A DNA stretch of 64,000 bases, taken from Megaustenia siamemsis. Lineage: Eukaryota > Mollusca > Gastropoda > Stylommatophora > Ariophantidae. Below are positions 43,255 to 54,844 of the stretch, in pieces. Made by a program: the position numbers and the translations under genes. The notes under the pieces were generated by a model. That model was not told where the DNA came from. It made no database searches and was given only the letters and a program-made list of their open reading frames with translations. The stretch spans positions 69,483,087 to 69,547,086 of the forward strand of contig JAVIAB010000073.1 in the NCBI GenBank assembly GCA_032433765.1, in the 5' to 3' direction. Each line of letters starts with the position of its first letter. Positions within the stretch are counted from its first letter, which is position 1.

Positions 43255-43800
43255 TATTATAGGGTTCGTGAACACTTGTCCAACATCGAAAGTGATTCTG
43301 ACACTCCTGTCTCCTCCTATTTCAGATCTCCAGGCCATCATATTCTGACTTGCAAGTCGCAGGTATCATCTCTTGCTCTTTTGGCACTCATAGTCTACTC
43401 GCTTTAGAGAACCGACTCATACCCTGTTTTGGTAATCTCCGTCCGAGAGGCATAAACTATTTTCACTCTTTTCTTTAATCATCAGCTCCTCTGCCACTAC
43501 TTCCTTTCATCCATCCTCATAAGCCCCTTTCTAATTTTTTACTGTGTTTGGCTCCCTTTCGGCCCTCTAGATCCTACCTTCCCTATTGACTCTCTATCTT
43601 GTGACCAACAGGCACGTTAAATCATGGCCATTATTCCTATTCCGCCATTTTAAATGTCCAGAGCTGTGTTTGACTTTTGTCTTTCTATTTCTTTTAGAAT
43701 AGTACGTTCCCTCTCGTGTTGTATAAATTATAAATATCTGTTGTCTTGTACCCGATGAAGTCTTTTGCGGAAACGTTGTAGTTTGTCCCGTAATTAGCTG
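43255..43800 (+). mobile_element. Penelope-like element, C-terminal fragment
   Basis: From 43261 one frame reads RVREHLSNIESDSDTPVSSY, then FRSPGHHILTCKSQV, to a stop near 43405. The pattern of Arg/His, then DTPV, then F..PGH is that of the C-terminal half of the GIY-YIG endonuclease of Penelope-like elements. The downstream CCCGATGAAGTCTTTTGCGG AAACG (43751-43775) resembles the conserved GATGAAG..GAAACG signature seen after such ORFs, which in some members is a hammerhead ribozyme, but stem II is not evident here. 5' truncated; the GIY-YIG start and the RT are absent. Confidence 0.55.
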
Positions 43801-44075
43801 CTTAATATCATTTCATGTTTATTTTATCTTTTCTGCAGCTCTACTCGCGCCCCGCACGAAATGTTAATTATTATGTATTTTTTTCTTTGTGCTTATCACC
43901 AGGTTATAGAGTTGTACCACATATTATCGAAAAGTTATAAGTGAATGTGAATGAGTGAAGACCACATTTTTTATACTTTATTTCATCAACTTGTGGATGT
44001 CTCATAACAATTTGTGTCTTATGGGAGTGAAGTATTCGTAGAGAAGTACTCACTGTGATGTACTTGTAATGAATT

Positions 44076-45208
44076 ACTAACTGAACTTAAGACGCAAATT
44101 GACAAGCTGGACAAAACAGATTGAAGCTATGCGCATTATCTTGGGCTGTACGAGGGACACTCCCTGTGTAGCATGAGTATCTTCTCGACTTTCCAACCAT
44201 GGATGACAGGATCAAGATCTGGAGGGTAAGAGCATACATGAAGATAAGTGCAGATAAAGAGCATCCATTGCATCATGAGCTCAACACAGGGAAGAGTGTC
44301 AGACTAAAAAGAGGCAAATCATGGGTGGGCCGAGCAGAAGATGTCATCAAACAGATCTCTGGGCTTACCAATATCAATACCGGTGAGGAGAATGGATACC
44401 GGTGCCCACGTCATTCAGGGGCACATTCTCGTGTATTGACACGCTTGACAGGAAATGTAGGGAACAGGACTCAGTCGTCGTCAATGCGGAGGTCAACGGT
44501 ATCATTTGGGATAATACCGATAAGAAAGATGCAGTCATCTATAGAGACGGATCTGTAATACGACACCAAAGAAGTGCATGGGCATTTACAGCACGCTCGG
44601 CAGGCAGAATGGTCAAGGAAGACAGTGGTGCATACGCCATGACCACGAGTAACATAACGATGGAGGTGATGGCAGTGACCAGGGCATTCATCTGGTTTGA
44701 ATAACAAGATTACACCCACCATTTATACTGAGTGATTCGATGAGCATGATAAGAAAAGTGGAGGCAGGCTCTGTACGCATGCAATGGGTAGAGTAATTGC
44801 AGAAGTCAAAAATACTTAAGGTCACCTTTGTCTACGTCCTAGGACATGCGGGAGTACGGGGAAATGAAAGAGCGAACAGGTTGGCTAGCTGCGCTATTGT
44901 TGAGGACGGTCAACCAATGGATCGGGCGGACATCAGCAATGTCCTCTAGGAAGTTGGAAGGACACAGGACTTCGACAACCATGAGTCCACATCACTCCTT
45001 CTTGATTAAAGAGATGGGAGTTAAGATGGGCACCGCCAGAAACGAGAAACTTAATGGGTGTGTAAGAAGACTAATCAACCAACATAGAACTGGAGTCGTC
45101 AGTCGCTGGACACTGCAACACTTGCTGCGGAGGGGATCTAAGCACCTATGGACATGTTCGGAGTGCAGTGATGATGACCTGCTAATAACTCAATAACTAA
45201 CTGAACTT
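44076..45208 (+). mobile_element. 5'-truncated, degraded NLR-1 copy with 13-bp TSD
   Basis: Element 44089-45195. It aligns with NLR-1 from about residue 400 of the RT ORF (TCAAATTGA.AGGCTGGA-like) through FPTMDDRIKIWRVRAYMKIS to CSECSDDD. It is broken by frameshifts (near 44393, giving two overlapping ORFs) and stops; YTDGS has become YRDGS. It ends in ATAACTCAATA. A perfect ACTAACTGAACTT flanks it (44076-44088 and 45196-45208). It is clearly older than the copy at 16108. Confidence 0.92.
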
Positions 45209-45436
45209 CACAGTACTAGTCCACAACTTGTGAAGGTGATCAGCCAGTGCTGTTTCCTCTTGCTGTTATCTTTCATAAATAAGTGACTCCGGGAGTACAT
45301 TTCTTTATAATTTTGACCGACTGGAGAGGGGTCAAGAGGCACGCCATTGTGCTATCTACTTTGTTAGTGACGCATTTACCGAATTATTTTAAAAGTACTA
45401 AAGTACGAATTACAATTTTTTGTTTTATTTTTTTTT

Positions 45437-45590
45437 TTTGGCGTTCACCCGATGTTACTAATGAATGAATAGTCTTCTTACTCATCCGACCAGGTGCCTT
45501 AAGTCGGTGTAGTTTGTGTTGTGTTGTGGTTTGCAGCTAGGCTGGGATATTTACACCTTTCGGCCAAACACATTCGACTTCAGTATAGTT
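45437..45590 (+). mobile_element. SINE-D copy
   Basis: GCGTTCACCCGATG, then GCCTTAAGTCGGTG, GTGTTGTGTTGTGGTTTGC, CACCTTTCGGCCAAACACATT and CGACTTCAG. Same order of motifs as 62309-62440 and the inverted copy at 7853-8036. Confidence 0.7.
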
Positions 45591-46114
45591 TTTTTTTAAT
45601 AGCAGGTTGCCTTCCTTCTTCGATTCCTACTCTTTTAGCCAGACTGTGTAGCCTGTTTCCAAAAGCACCACTCGGAGATGGAGAAGAGTCTTGATCAGCT
45701 CAGTTGCTACAGCTTCTGCCACATACAGTCAGCTGATCGCACTCAGCTCAGCAGCTGAATGGACGTTTTGGCTCCAAATTGTCATTTTAAAAAGCTGGAA
45801 ACAGTAGAATAAAAGTACCAAATTTTATGGACACCATAGAAGCAGGATATTATATAAAAGAAAAAATATGCAATTATATTTTTAAAAATACAATTGTACA
45901 AATCATATGACAATACTAATTAAAGAAAAGTAAAAATTTTCCAAATTTTAAAAATAAAAAGTCCTAGTGTACTAAATTATAAAAGTGTAAAGGTACCAAT
46001 TTATATGTACGGTTTTAAAAGACCACATTATATTTTTGAAATATAAAATTAGATACAAAAGTACCCACATCGCCAGCATTTCCAGGATATAGAGAAGCAG
46101 ACTAAAGAAGTTTT
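45591..46114. other. AT-rich spacer
   Basis: No gene recognised. Confidence 0.35.
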
Positions 46115-46693
46115 TGCTGTTTGCTACCCAGTTTGCTACCCAGCAGTTTGCTACCCAGCAGTTTGCTACCGAGCAGTTTGCTACGGAGCAGTTTACTACC
46201 GAGCAGTTTGCTACCGAGCAGTTTGCTACCAGCAGTTTGCTACCGAGCAGTTTGCTACCGAGCAGTTTGCTACCGAGCAGTTTGCTACCTAGCAGTTTGC
46301 TACCCAGCAGATTGCTACCCAGCAGTTTGCTACCGAGCAGTTTGCTACGGAGCAGTTTTACTACCGAGCAGTTTACTATCAAGCAGTTTACTACCGAGCA
46401 GTTTACTACCGAGCAGTTTGCTACCGAGCAGTTTACTACCGAGCAGTTTACTACCGAGCAGTTTACTACCGAGCAGTTTGCTACCGAGCAGTTTACTACC
46501 GAGCAGTTTACTACCGAGCAGTTTACTATCGAGCAGTTTGCTACCGAGCAGTTTACTACCGAGCAGTTTACTACCGAGCAGTTTACTACCGAGCAGTTTG
46601 CTACGGAGCAGTTTACTACCAAGCAGTTTACTACCGAGCAGTTTACTACCAAGCAGTTTGCTACCAAGCAGTTTACTACCGAGCAGTTTGCTG
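46115..46693 (+). repeat. Minisatellite, unit 15 bp, about 38 copies
   Basis: GCTACCGAGCAGTTT, with GCT/ACT and CCG/CGG/CCA variants. As 15 is a multiple of 3 and few unit frames contain a stop, ORFs of 138-231 codons exist on both strands (TTEQF, LLPSS, VVNCS, LLGSK pentapeptides). They are mutually exclusive readings of one repeat and I do not call any of them a gene. Confidence 0.96.
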
Positions 46694-46699
46694 TGTTTA

Positions 46700-48010
46700 T
46701 GCTTGCAATGTAAATGTGCCATCACCATCATCAGGTTACATGTCCTAATTGCATTCACCACAGCTTGTCTGAAAGAATCTATCTCTAGCTAGATCTCCAC
46801 TTCTGTCGTCATGTTTAAGGTCTCCTTGATGTTTTGAAATCACCCTATTATTGGTCTGCCCATGATGCGTCGCCCAAGAACCATGCCTTCCATTACCTGT
46901 CTTTCCAGACCGCTGTGTTTTTTGGCGCGGCCATAGTATTTTAATCTCCTCTGTAGATTGGTGTTTATAAGCCAACTCTTTTTAATGGTTAAATCTGTTA
47001 GTATGTCCTCATTGCCCTTTTTCATTATCCAAGGTCATCATCATCATCAAGTACCGTGCCTACTGGCGTAGGTGATCATGTCTCTCCACAATTTTCGATC
47101 TCGGCAGCTATTTATCATTTCTGTTGTTGACCTTCTGCCAAGCCATTATCTTAAGCAGTCTGATATTTTTTTCGTTTTGCTTCCCTCTATCTCTTCGTCC
47201 CTAATTTTTCCAGTTGTTACAGTATATTCCAGTTGTTCTCTTCTCATTACATGGCCAAAAAATGATGATTGTCTCTTCCTAATATTGGAAATTAGTTCTC
47301 TTTTTTGCTTTGACCTCTTCATAACGTTTTCATTACTCTTCTTAGTTGTCCATGGTACTCTCAACATTTTTCTGTAAAACCACATTTCTGCAGACTCCAG
47401 TGATTTTCTTGTCTGTTGTCCTATTGTCCATGATTCGCATCCATATGTTAAGACTGGCTCTACATAACATTTAAGAACTCTTTTTATTGTTTCTATTGTC
47501 AAAAATGGATTGCATAGTATCTTCCTCATTTTTTGGAAAGCTGCTTTTGCCTGAGCCATTCGGCATCTCACCTCTTTTGTACATCTTCCGTCTGAGGTTA
47601 ACAAAGTTCCCAAATATTTAAATTCATTTACCTGTTTTAATATTGTTTCACTTGTCTTTATCCAAGGTATCTTAATGATTTTTATGTAGCATTTATTTCG
47701 AATGAATCAATATTTTCCTTCCTGTTTGCGAGATTGTCCATGATTCTCAACCATATGTTACTATATGGAAGATACAAGTCCTCAGTAATTTTATTTTCCT
47801 ACCTGCCACTCTATTGAATTTGTTTGCCAACACTAGTTTCATTATGTGTATGTCAACTGGTTGTCCTCAAGGAACGCCTTTAATAACTGATAATTGTTTT
47901 GCTCCATACCTGTCTGCTGCTCTGAGCATTTAGCTAACTTTCCGTCTGCCAAGAATGAGTTCACGCTCTTTATCTATTCTGTCATTTAATGTGTATATTT
48001 CTGGAGTTTT
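46700..48010 (-). mobile_element. NLR-C non-LTR C-terminal region, split by NLR-B
   Basis: Minus-strand frame 47025-46840 reads MKKGNEDILTDLTIKKSWLI, then LQRRLKYYGRAKKHSGLERQ and GRRIMGRPIIG, the standard tail of a non-LTR polyprotein. Another frame continues to about 46745. The upstream part resumes at 47669-48010 beyond the NLR-B insertion. The same family is at 54845-55270. Confidence 0.7.
47025..47668 (-). mobile_element. NLR-B 3' fragment nested in NLR-C, 11-bp TSD
   Basis: Frame 47613-47146 reads MGTLLTSDGRCTKEVRCRMA, FLTIETIKRVLKCYVEPVLT, YGCESWTIGQQTRKSLESA and MWFYRKMLRVPWTTKKSNEN. The 3' end (left) is TCATCATCATCAAGTACCG. TTATCCAAGGT occurs at 47025-47035 and 47658-47668, the duplicated target within NLR-C. 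Confidence 0.9.
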
Positions 48011-48329
48011 TCTAATGATTTCCCAGTCCAGAATTTGATATTATTAATTCACATTATTCTTTTACATAAAAAACATTTTTTAAAATGTTTGTTATAATGT
48101 TTATTCTACTGCCCGTTTATAGAAGATTTAAACATAAAATAAATCCAGCCGTTGCTATCAACTTCAACTTTTGTTTATTACTCGGAGGCCATAATCCAGT
48201 TTTCAACTTAATCAGACATGAAAGATTACAAATTTCGATGTGTTTCGAAGACAAGCTTAATTACACATATTGATATATACAACCAGACAGCACTGCGTAT
48301 TAGGGATTATGTTTAATACTTTACAGCCA
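48011..48329. other. Unique spacer
   Basis: No feature recognised. Confidence 0.35.
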
Positions 48330-50560
48330 TCTGTTATCTCATTGCTCGAGAGTTGGCAGTTGATCAATAAAATTGTGATTAATTATGTTTTCGTTTACGT
48401 GGCCTGAGTTATTGAACCAGCAGGAAAGAGCCGGTGTATTTTTGAAGCACTCGGAAAATGAAAATGTTGAATCAGTAAGGTGACGAGGGTGAGTTGTTGA
48501 ATCAGTAAAGTGGCGATGGTGAGTAGTAGAATCAGTAAGGTCAAGGGAGTGCATTGTTGAGTCAGTAAGGTGACGAGGGTGATCTTTTGAATCAGTAAGT
48601 GACAAGGGTGAGTTGCTGAATCAGTTAAAGTGACGAGGGTGAGTTGTTGATCAGTGAGGTCACGAGGGTGAGTTGTTTGGTCAGTAAGGTGACGTGGGTG
48701 AGTTGTTGGATCAGTAAGGTGACGAGGGTGAGTTGTTGAATCAGTAAAATGACGAGGGTGGGTTGTTGAATCAATAAAGTGACGAGGATGAGTTGTTGGA
48801 TCAGTAAGTGACGAGGGTGAGTTGTTGGATCAGTAAAGTGACGAGGGTGAGTTATTTAATTAGTAGGGTGTCGAGGGTGAGTTGTTAAATTAGTAAAGTG
48901 ACGAGGGTGAGTTGTTGAATCAGTAAAGTGACGAGATGAGTTTTTGGGTCAGTAAAGTGACGAGGGTGAGTTGTTGGATCGTAAAGTGACGAGGGTGATT
49001 GTTGAATCAGTAAAGTGACGAGGGTGAGTTTTGGGGTCAGTAAAGTGGCGAGGGTGAGTTGCTAAATCAGCAAAGTGGGATGATTAAAGTACGTTATTGA
49101 ATCACTAAGGGGAGGATAAGGTGAGTTGCTGAATCAGTAAGGTGAGGGTGATTAAGGTGAGTTGCTGATCAGTAGGGTGGGGGTGATTAAGGTGAATCGT
49201 TGAATCAGTGAAGTGGGGGTGATTAAGGTGAGTTGTTGAATCAGGGAGGTGGGGTGAATAAGGTGAGTTATTGAATCAGTGAGGTGGGGTGGTTAATGTT
49301 AATTATTGAATCAGTGAGGTGGGTGTGGTTAAGGTGAGTTGTTGAATCAATGAGGTGGGTGCGATTAAGGTGAGTTGTTGAATCAGTGAGGTGGAGTGGT
49401 TAAGGTGAGTTGTTGAATCAGTGAGGTGGGTGCGATTAAGGTGAGTTGTTGAATCAGTGAGGTGGGGTGGTTAAGGTGAGTTGTTGAATCAGTGAGGTGG
49501 GGGCAATTAAGATGAGTTGTTGAATCAGTGAGGTGGGGGCAATTAAGATGAGTTGTTGAATCAGTGAGGTGGGGGCAATTAAGATGGGTTGTTGAATCAG
49601 TGAGGTGGGGGCAATTAAGATGAGTTTGTTGAATCAGTGAGGTGGGGCAATTAAGATGGGTTTTGAATCAGTGAGGTGGGGGCAATTAAGATGAGTTGTT
49701 GAATCAGTGAGGTGGGGGCAATTAAGATGGGTTGTTGAATCAGTGAGGTGGGGGCAATTAAGATGAGTTGTTGAATCAGTGAGGTGGGGGGGGGTGTTTA
49801 AGGTGAGATGTTGAATCAGTGAGGTGGGGGGGGTGTTTAAGGTGAGATGTTGAATCAGTGAGGTGGGTGTGGTTAAGGTGAGTTGTCGAATCAGTGAGGT
49901 GAGTGTGGTTAAGGTGAGTTGTCGAATCAGTGAGGTGGGTGTGGTTAAGGTGAGATGTTGAATCAGGGAGGTGGGTGTGATTAAGGTGAGTTGTTGAATC
50001 AGTGAGGTGGGGGTGTTTAAGGTGAGTTGCTGAATCAATGAGTTGGGTGTGGTTAAGGTGAGTTGTTGAATCAGTGAGGTGGGGGTGTTTAAGGTGAGTT
50101 GTTGAATCAGTGAGGTGGGGGTGGTTAAGGTGAGTTGTCGAATCAGTTAGGTGGGGCGATTAAGGTGACTTATTGAATTAGTAAGGTGGCGAGAATGAGT
50201 GGTATCAGTAAGGTTGCGAGGGTGAGATGATCTGCCGTATCAGTGAAGAAGGATGGGTGATAATGGGGGTGTTGAATCAGAAAGGTAAGGTGATGAGGAT
50301 GAGTTACATAACCAGAGGCATGATAGTGAGTTGTTGCTCTTGTAGAATAATAAATTTGGTTTGTTTAACGAATGGCACAATGAAGGTAAATTTGTTGAAC
50401 AATTAGGACAATGAGGTGTGTTGTTAGTGGAATGGCACAATGAAGGTAAATTTGTTGAACAATTAAGGACAATGAAGGTGAATTGTTGAACATGTGTGGT
50501 GATGAAGATTTGCTATTGAGTCAGTGTGTTGTTAGGGATGAATTATTGAGCCGATGGAAC
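48330..50560 (+). repeat. Evolving minisatellite, units 30 to 36 bp
   Basis: From about 48470 units read GTGACGAGGGTGAGTTGTTG plus AATCAGTAAA (30 bp). From about 49080 the phrase becomes AATCAGTGAGGTGGGGGCAA plus TTAAGATGAGTTGTTG (36 bp), then GGTGTGGTTAAGGTGAG variants. Past 50200 it frays into AATGAAGGTGAATTG-type units. The shared GAGTTGTTGAATCAGT core shows one array that changed its unit along its length. Confidence 0.93.
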
Positions 50561-50689
50561 GGTTGCAATGTATCGATTTCTCAAGTATCTCGGAGCCACT
50601 AGCTCAACCTACTGGAAGGATGGTTTATTATTAGACGTTGGTGTTTCTCATAGAGGATCTCATTGAGAGATGCTGTCTGCAAACTATTT

Positions 50690-50822
50690 CTCTCTATCTT
50701 TCTCTCTCTCTCTCTCCCTCTCTCTCTCTCTATCTCGCTCTCCCTCCCCCCCCTCTCTCTCTCTTCCCACCCTCTCTCTCTCTCCCTCTCCCCTCTTCCC
50801 CCCCCCCCTCTCTCTCTCCCTT
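50690..50822. repeat. TC/CCCTC-rich microsatellite
   Basis: CTCTCT tracts with C-runs. Opposite-strand ORFs are low-complexity artefacts. Confidence 0.95.
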
Positions 50823-51010
50823 CTCTATTTATCATTTCGGGTTCGAGGAAGATAAACATTCTGATTCTCCCTCTTCCGGCAGCCTCTGTTATTGGTACTT
50901 GATTCTGTTGTAGAGTTTCTCTGATCTTGTCACTCCAATGCAGTCTTGGTCTGCCTTTAGCACTGTGCACTTCTACTCTTGTTGGACATGCCTTGTTTGC
51001 CATCACAGGG
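50823..51010 (-). mobile_element. Possible non-LTR C-terminal fragment
   Basis: Minus frame begins MANKACPTRVEVHSAKGRPR and LHWSDKIRETLQQ, which fits the GRPR..W motif of non-LTR tails. Then it runs into the microsatellite. Confidence 0.4.
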
Positions 51011-51099
51011 AATTCTCTACAGGTGGATACACGCTTTCATTTCAGATCTTTGTAATTCAAAATTGGTTCTGCGCTGACTGTGTGACGTTCTTAGTTTGG

Positions 51100-51800
51100 T
51101 TCTGAGCTGACTGTGTGATGTTCTTAGTTTGAAACCAGTTAGCTCAATAATTCTCCCGTAGTTTGAAACCAGTTAGCTCAGTAATTCTTCCATAGTTTTG
51201 AAACCAGTTAGCTCAATAATTCTCCTGTAGTTGGAAACGAGTTAGCTCAATAATTCTCCCATAGTTTGAACAAGTTAGCTCAGTAATTCTTCCATAGTTT
51301 GAAACGTTTAGCTCAATAATTCTCTCATAGTTTGGAACGCTTAGCTCAATAATTCTCCCATATTTTGAAACGAGTTAGCGCAATAATTCTTTCATAGTCT
51401 GAAACGAGTTAACACAATAATTCTCCCATAGTTTGAAACGAGTTAGTTCAATAATTAACACATAGTTTGAAATAGTTAGCTCAATAATTCTCCCAAGTTT
51501 GAAATAGCTAGCTCAATAATTCTCCATAGTTTGAAACGAGTTAATTCAATAATTCTTCCATAGTTTGAAATAGTTAGCTCAATAATTCTCCCATAGTCCT
51601 GAAACGAGTTAGTTCAATAATTCTCCCATAGTTTTGAACAAGTTAGTTCAATAATTATCCCATAGTTTGAAAGGAGTTTGTTTCAATAAATCTCCCATAG
51701 TTTGAAAGGAATGTGTTCATAATTCTCACATAGTTTGAAAGGAGTTAGCTCAATAATTCTCCCATGGTTCCAAAGTTGTTGCTAAATCATTCCCCAAGTT
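51100..51800 (+). repeat. Minisatellite, unit about 34 bp, about 20 copies
   Basis: AGTTTGAAACGAGTTAGCTC plus AATAATTCTCCCAT. Many single-base indels; the most diverged of the arrays. Confidence 0.92.
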
Positions 51801-53202
51801 TGAAACTTGAAGGTGTCAAGCACAAAAATTCGGAACTCTATCAACTTGAAACTAGAACATTCTCCAAGAGTTTAAAAACCTGAGACGACACTGCTATTTA
51901 ATGCGTGAAACTATCCGCATTGTTGCTTTTGTTAGATATGGGCCTTGTATTTCGAATGCTCGATAAAGACAAATGCAAACAACATCTGTAGTGTGGCCTC
52001 CTCGTCTATTGCGTTACACTCATGTGTTTTCAGTTGCTTTTTTTTCTATTTGTTTGAATGTGGTTGGCTATATGAAGCATGACAGTGATTCTTTTGTGGC
52101 AAATCTGGTAAAAGAGGGAAAGTTAACCAGGACCCTAATCCTAGTAAAGCAAAGAGACAGAAAAGTGAGAGAACAGCAGAAGTACAGTAAGATAGTGCTA
52201 TTTTGTGTGTGGAAGAGATCATCCCTTCCAACAAGTAGCAAATTCTAAACATCACTTTTGAAGTTGAGGCCGAGCGTGTGTTTTATAATTGAAATTTGAG
52301 GCTGCACTTTTCTTCATTGAAATGTTAGGCTGCACATGTGTTTTATAATTGAAATTTGAGGCTGCACACATGTTTCATTGTTGAAATCGTAGATTGCAGT
52401 AAGTTTTATAACTGAAGTTCAAACTTTACCATTGTTTCACAATGAGAACTTTCAAATTTATGTTATTTCAGAGTGTTAAAGTGTAAGTCTGCAGCGCTGT
52501 TTCACTGTTGAAATATAAGTTTGTTTTCTCGGTTCAGACCTCACAGTTGTTTCATGTTTTAAATGTTAGGCTGTACCTATTATTATTATTGTTTAAAATG
52601 TGCGAATGCAGCTCATTCTACCATTTCTAAAATTCTATCTAACAGTTCTATTCTAACATTCAACTGCAATCATCCATTCAGAAGCGACAAGATTAATTTG
52701 GAAGTATCCACATTTATAAAATAATGTTGCTTGCGTGCAATGTTTGTCGTTCGACCTGGCAAAAGTTGTTGAAACAAAGTTCATGTGTAATAGAAGGTTG
52801 CAGCTGCGGATTTTCAGAGGAGAAAACTGAGGCCACGACTCTTCAAATTGTTATCACAATACATAACATAATCACATTCCAGCTCGATAAGTTAAATGTC
52901 AATGCTTGTACAACCAGCCACCAAATTCTGTAGCCGTGTAGTAGCCGTGATATATTTTCAATAATTAGAGCCGTTGCTAATAAATAGGCTTCAATGTCTA
53001 TGGGATCAAACTTATACAACCGTACAATGGCATCTGTCGATCTTGTAATGTGTATGAGAACTAGGTAGACCATTTCTGCAATCACCTTCTGGTTACTACA
53101 ACATCATCGGAGTAGCTAATAATGTAGCGTTCTATCTCTTTATCGAAACATATAGTAATAGTATAGAGGGGGCTATTTTTGTTTCCAACCTCAAGTACAA
53201 TT
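51801..53202. other. Mostly unique sequence with a weak repeat
   Basis: A degenerate repeat of about 42 bp (GAGGCTGCAC, TTTTATAATTGAAATTT) at 52255-52520. ORFs of 60-91 codons on both strands show no domain. Confidence 0.4.
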
Positions 53203-53292
53203 CACATAGCCACCAGCTGGAATCCAACACGGGTTGTCCGAACGTCGGTAGCCAAGTCGAGTGATTTCCCAACTCGGCTACCGAGGAGCCGA
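53203..53292 (-). mobile_element. SINE-B head fragment
   Basis: Reverse complement begins CTCCTCGGTAGCCGAGTTGG and contains GACGTTCGGACAACCCGTGTT, as in SINE-B at 39023-39090. The B box is mutated (GTTGGATTCC). The body is absent. Confidence 0.75.
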
Positions 53293-54294
53293 ACCCCCAC
53301 CCTCATCGCTGGAACGTTTAAACTGTGAGTTTGATCACATGGAAACTGCTCTCACTGTTTGTATATATCTATTTTTTTTTTATTTGATCGTTTTTATAGA
53401 TAATAATTCATCCCCTTTTCTTAAGATTTGTTTAGATTGTTAATCTGAACAACCTTTTGAAGATTCGCCTAGTGCAATGTAAAATACAAACAAGATGTGC
53501 AAGAGCTGTGTACTGTCAGTGTTTTTATTATTATTCTGACAACAGAAAACATTATTAGTGTTTCATACAAATAAACGATGAATCAGAATATCTTCAAATG
53601 TTTTAGTCAACAAAAAATAAGTTAGCAAGAATTGCCCGGGAGCCAACAAGATTTACAGGCAGTGGTAACATTCAGGCAATGAAGGGGAATAGGCCACAAG
53701 CTCATACGATTCCGAAAACAGTCAAGAGTTGCCAGGGTTGACCCCCGAAGACGAAATCGAGGCAGGCTATGGACGACACTCCCCGATGAACAAACACATT
53801 TTATGGCCCTTTTCGTCTTGTCAGATGGTCTAGTGGAGGGTATTGTGTATTTAGTTTTGTGTTTGAGGTTTTGTTTTTGTCGAACAGCTTCTCTCGTGGC
53901 TAATTCTACCAATGTTTGACAAACACACACCCCACAGAATGAACAAGTCAGGCCCACTGATCCACAGGTTTTCCATCCTTTTTCATGAGTCTTCTCTTCT
54001 AAGTTTTGCCTTAGCACAGTCCTCAAATGATGTTATACCATTCCTTATACATGATGTGCGATCACTTGTCAGATGTACCCAGTCATTTCACTGATGGAGA
54101 AGTCATTCAGAGATGATTTACATATCTCTATACCGTAGATGAACAAGTAGAACAGTGGAAACACTTTTGACTTGAGATTTGTGGGACAGACTTGGAGATC
54201 TACCAAACAGTTTAGAAGAATAGAGCCTGGGAGCTATCAAATCAAAGTGATCGTAGAGTCAGGAACGATGAATCCTCGGCACATCGTCATCAAA
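53293..54294. other. Unique spacer
   Basis: No domain found. A 134-codon minus ORF (54026-53622) with several Cys and a basic middle is not supported by any motif. Confidence 0.35.
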
Positions 54295-54840
54295 TGTAGA
54301 AATAAGAAATACTGAGCAGGAAATCTAACTTAGAATATTCAGCTCCAATGTATTAACACCCTAACTACGCATGTTGTAGCTGGAAAACAACACAAGAGAT
54401 TGAGAAAAAACTAAAAACTTTCGCATTGTCTAAGAACGACATACAAGTATGCAACATAAACGTTAGTGCAATTTACTTACTGTATCTCGTAATTTTATGA
54501 GAAAAACATGGTGTCTGTGTACACTGGAATGAATTAAAGACGAATATATTGATAAGAGAAATGGCATGCAACTAACAATCTCATCTACAATTAGGAAGAG
54601 AAGATGGACATTTGTTGGCATGTGTTGAAAAGAGACAACAAAAGAATGTCAGAACAGGCACTTGTATGAGAAACACCAGACACAGAAATAGAAGCCATAG
54701 AAAGACTCTGAAAAGAATACTGATAAGAGAAGCAAAGTTGGCAGGCATAGACTCTTTAATAAGATCGAACAATTCGTCCAAAAGAAAGTTGTATGGCGAA
54801 AAGCAGTACGGCCTCTATGCGACGTCTAGCAGGATTAAGA
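54295..54840 (+). mobile_element. Degraded NLR-D-like non-LTR fragment
   Basis: Scattered frames read RIFSSNVLTP near 54335, IRKRRWTFVGHV-like near 54590-54620 and RNTRHRNRSHRKTLKR near 54670. This is the order seen in the C-terminal region of NLR-D-type elements, with many stops. Confidence 0.45.
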
Positions 54841-54844
54841 GTTG

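Noticed and set aside
43745..43790. Hammerhead ribozyme
   Set aside because: GATGAAG and GGAAACG are present, but a stem II between them is not evident and the core reads CCGATGA, so it is noted only as support for the Penelope-like call.
45972..46792. ORFs of 138-231 codons on both strands
   Set aside because: All read the same 15-bp repeat; none has an independent domain or start context.
52724..53085. Opposing ORFs of 69 and 80 codons
   Set aside because: Short, overlapping on opposite strands, no domain or signal.
53622..54026. 134-codon minus ORF with several cysteines
   Set aside because: Cys spacing fits no zinc-binding pattern I know and no neighbour supports it.
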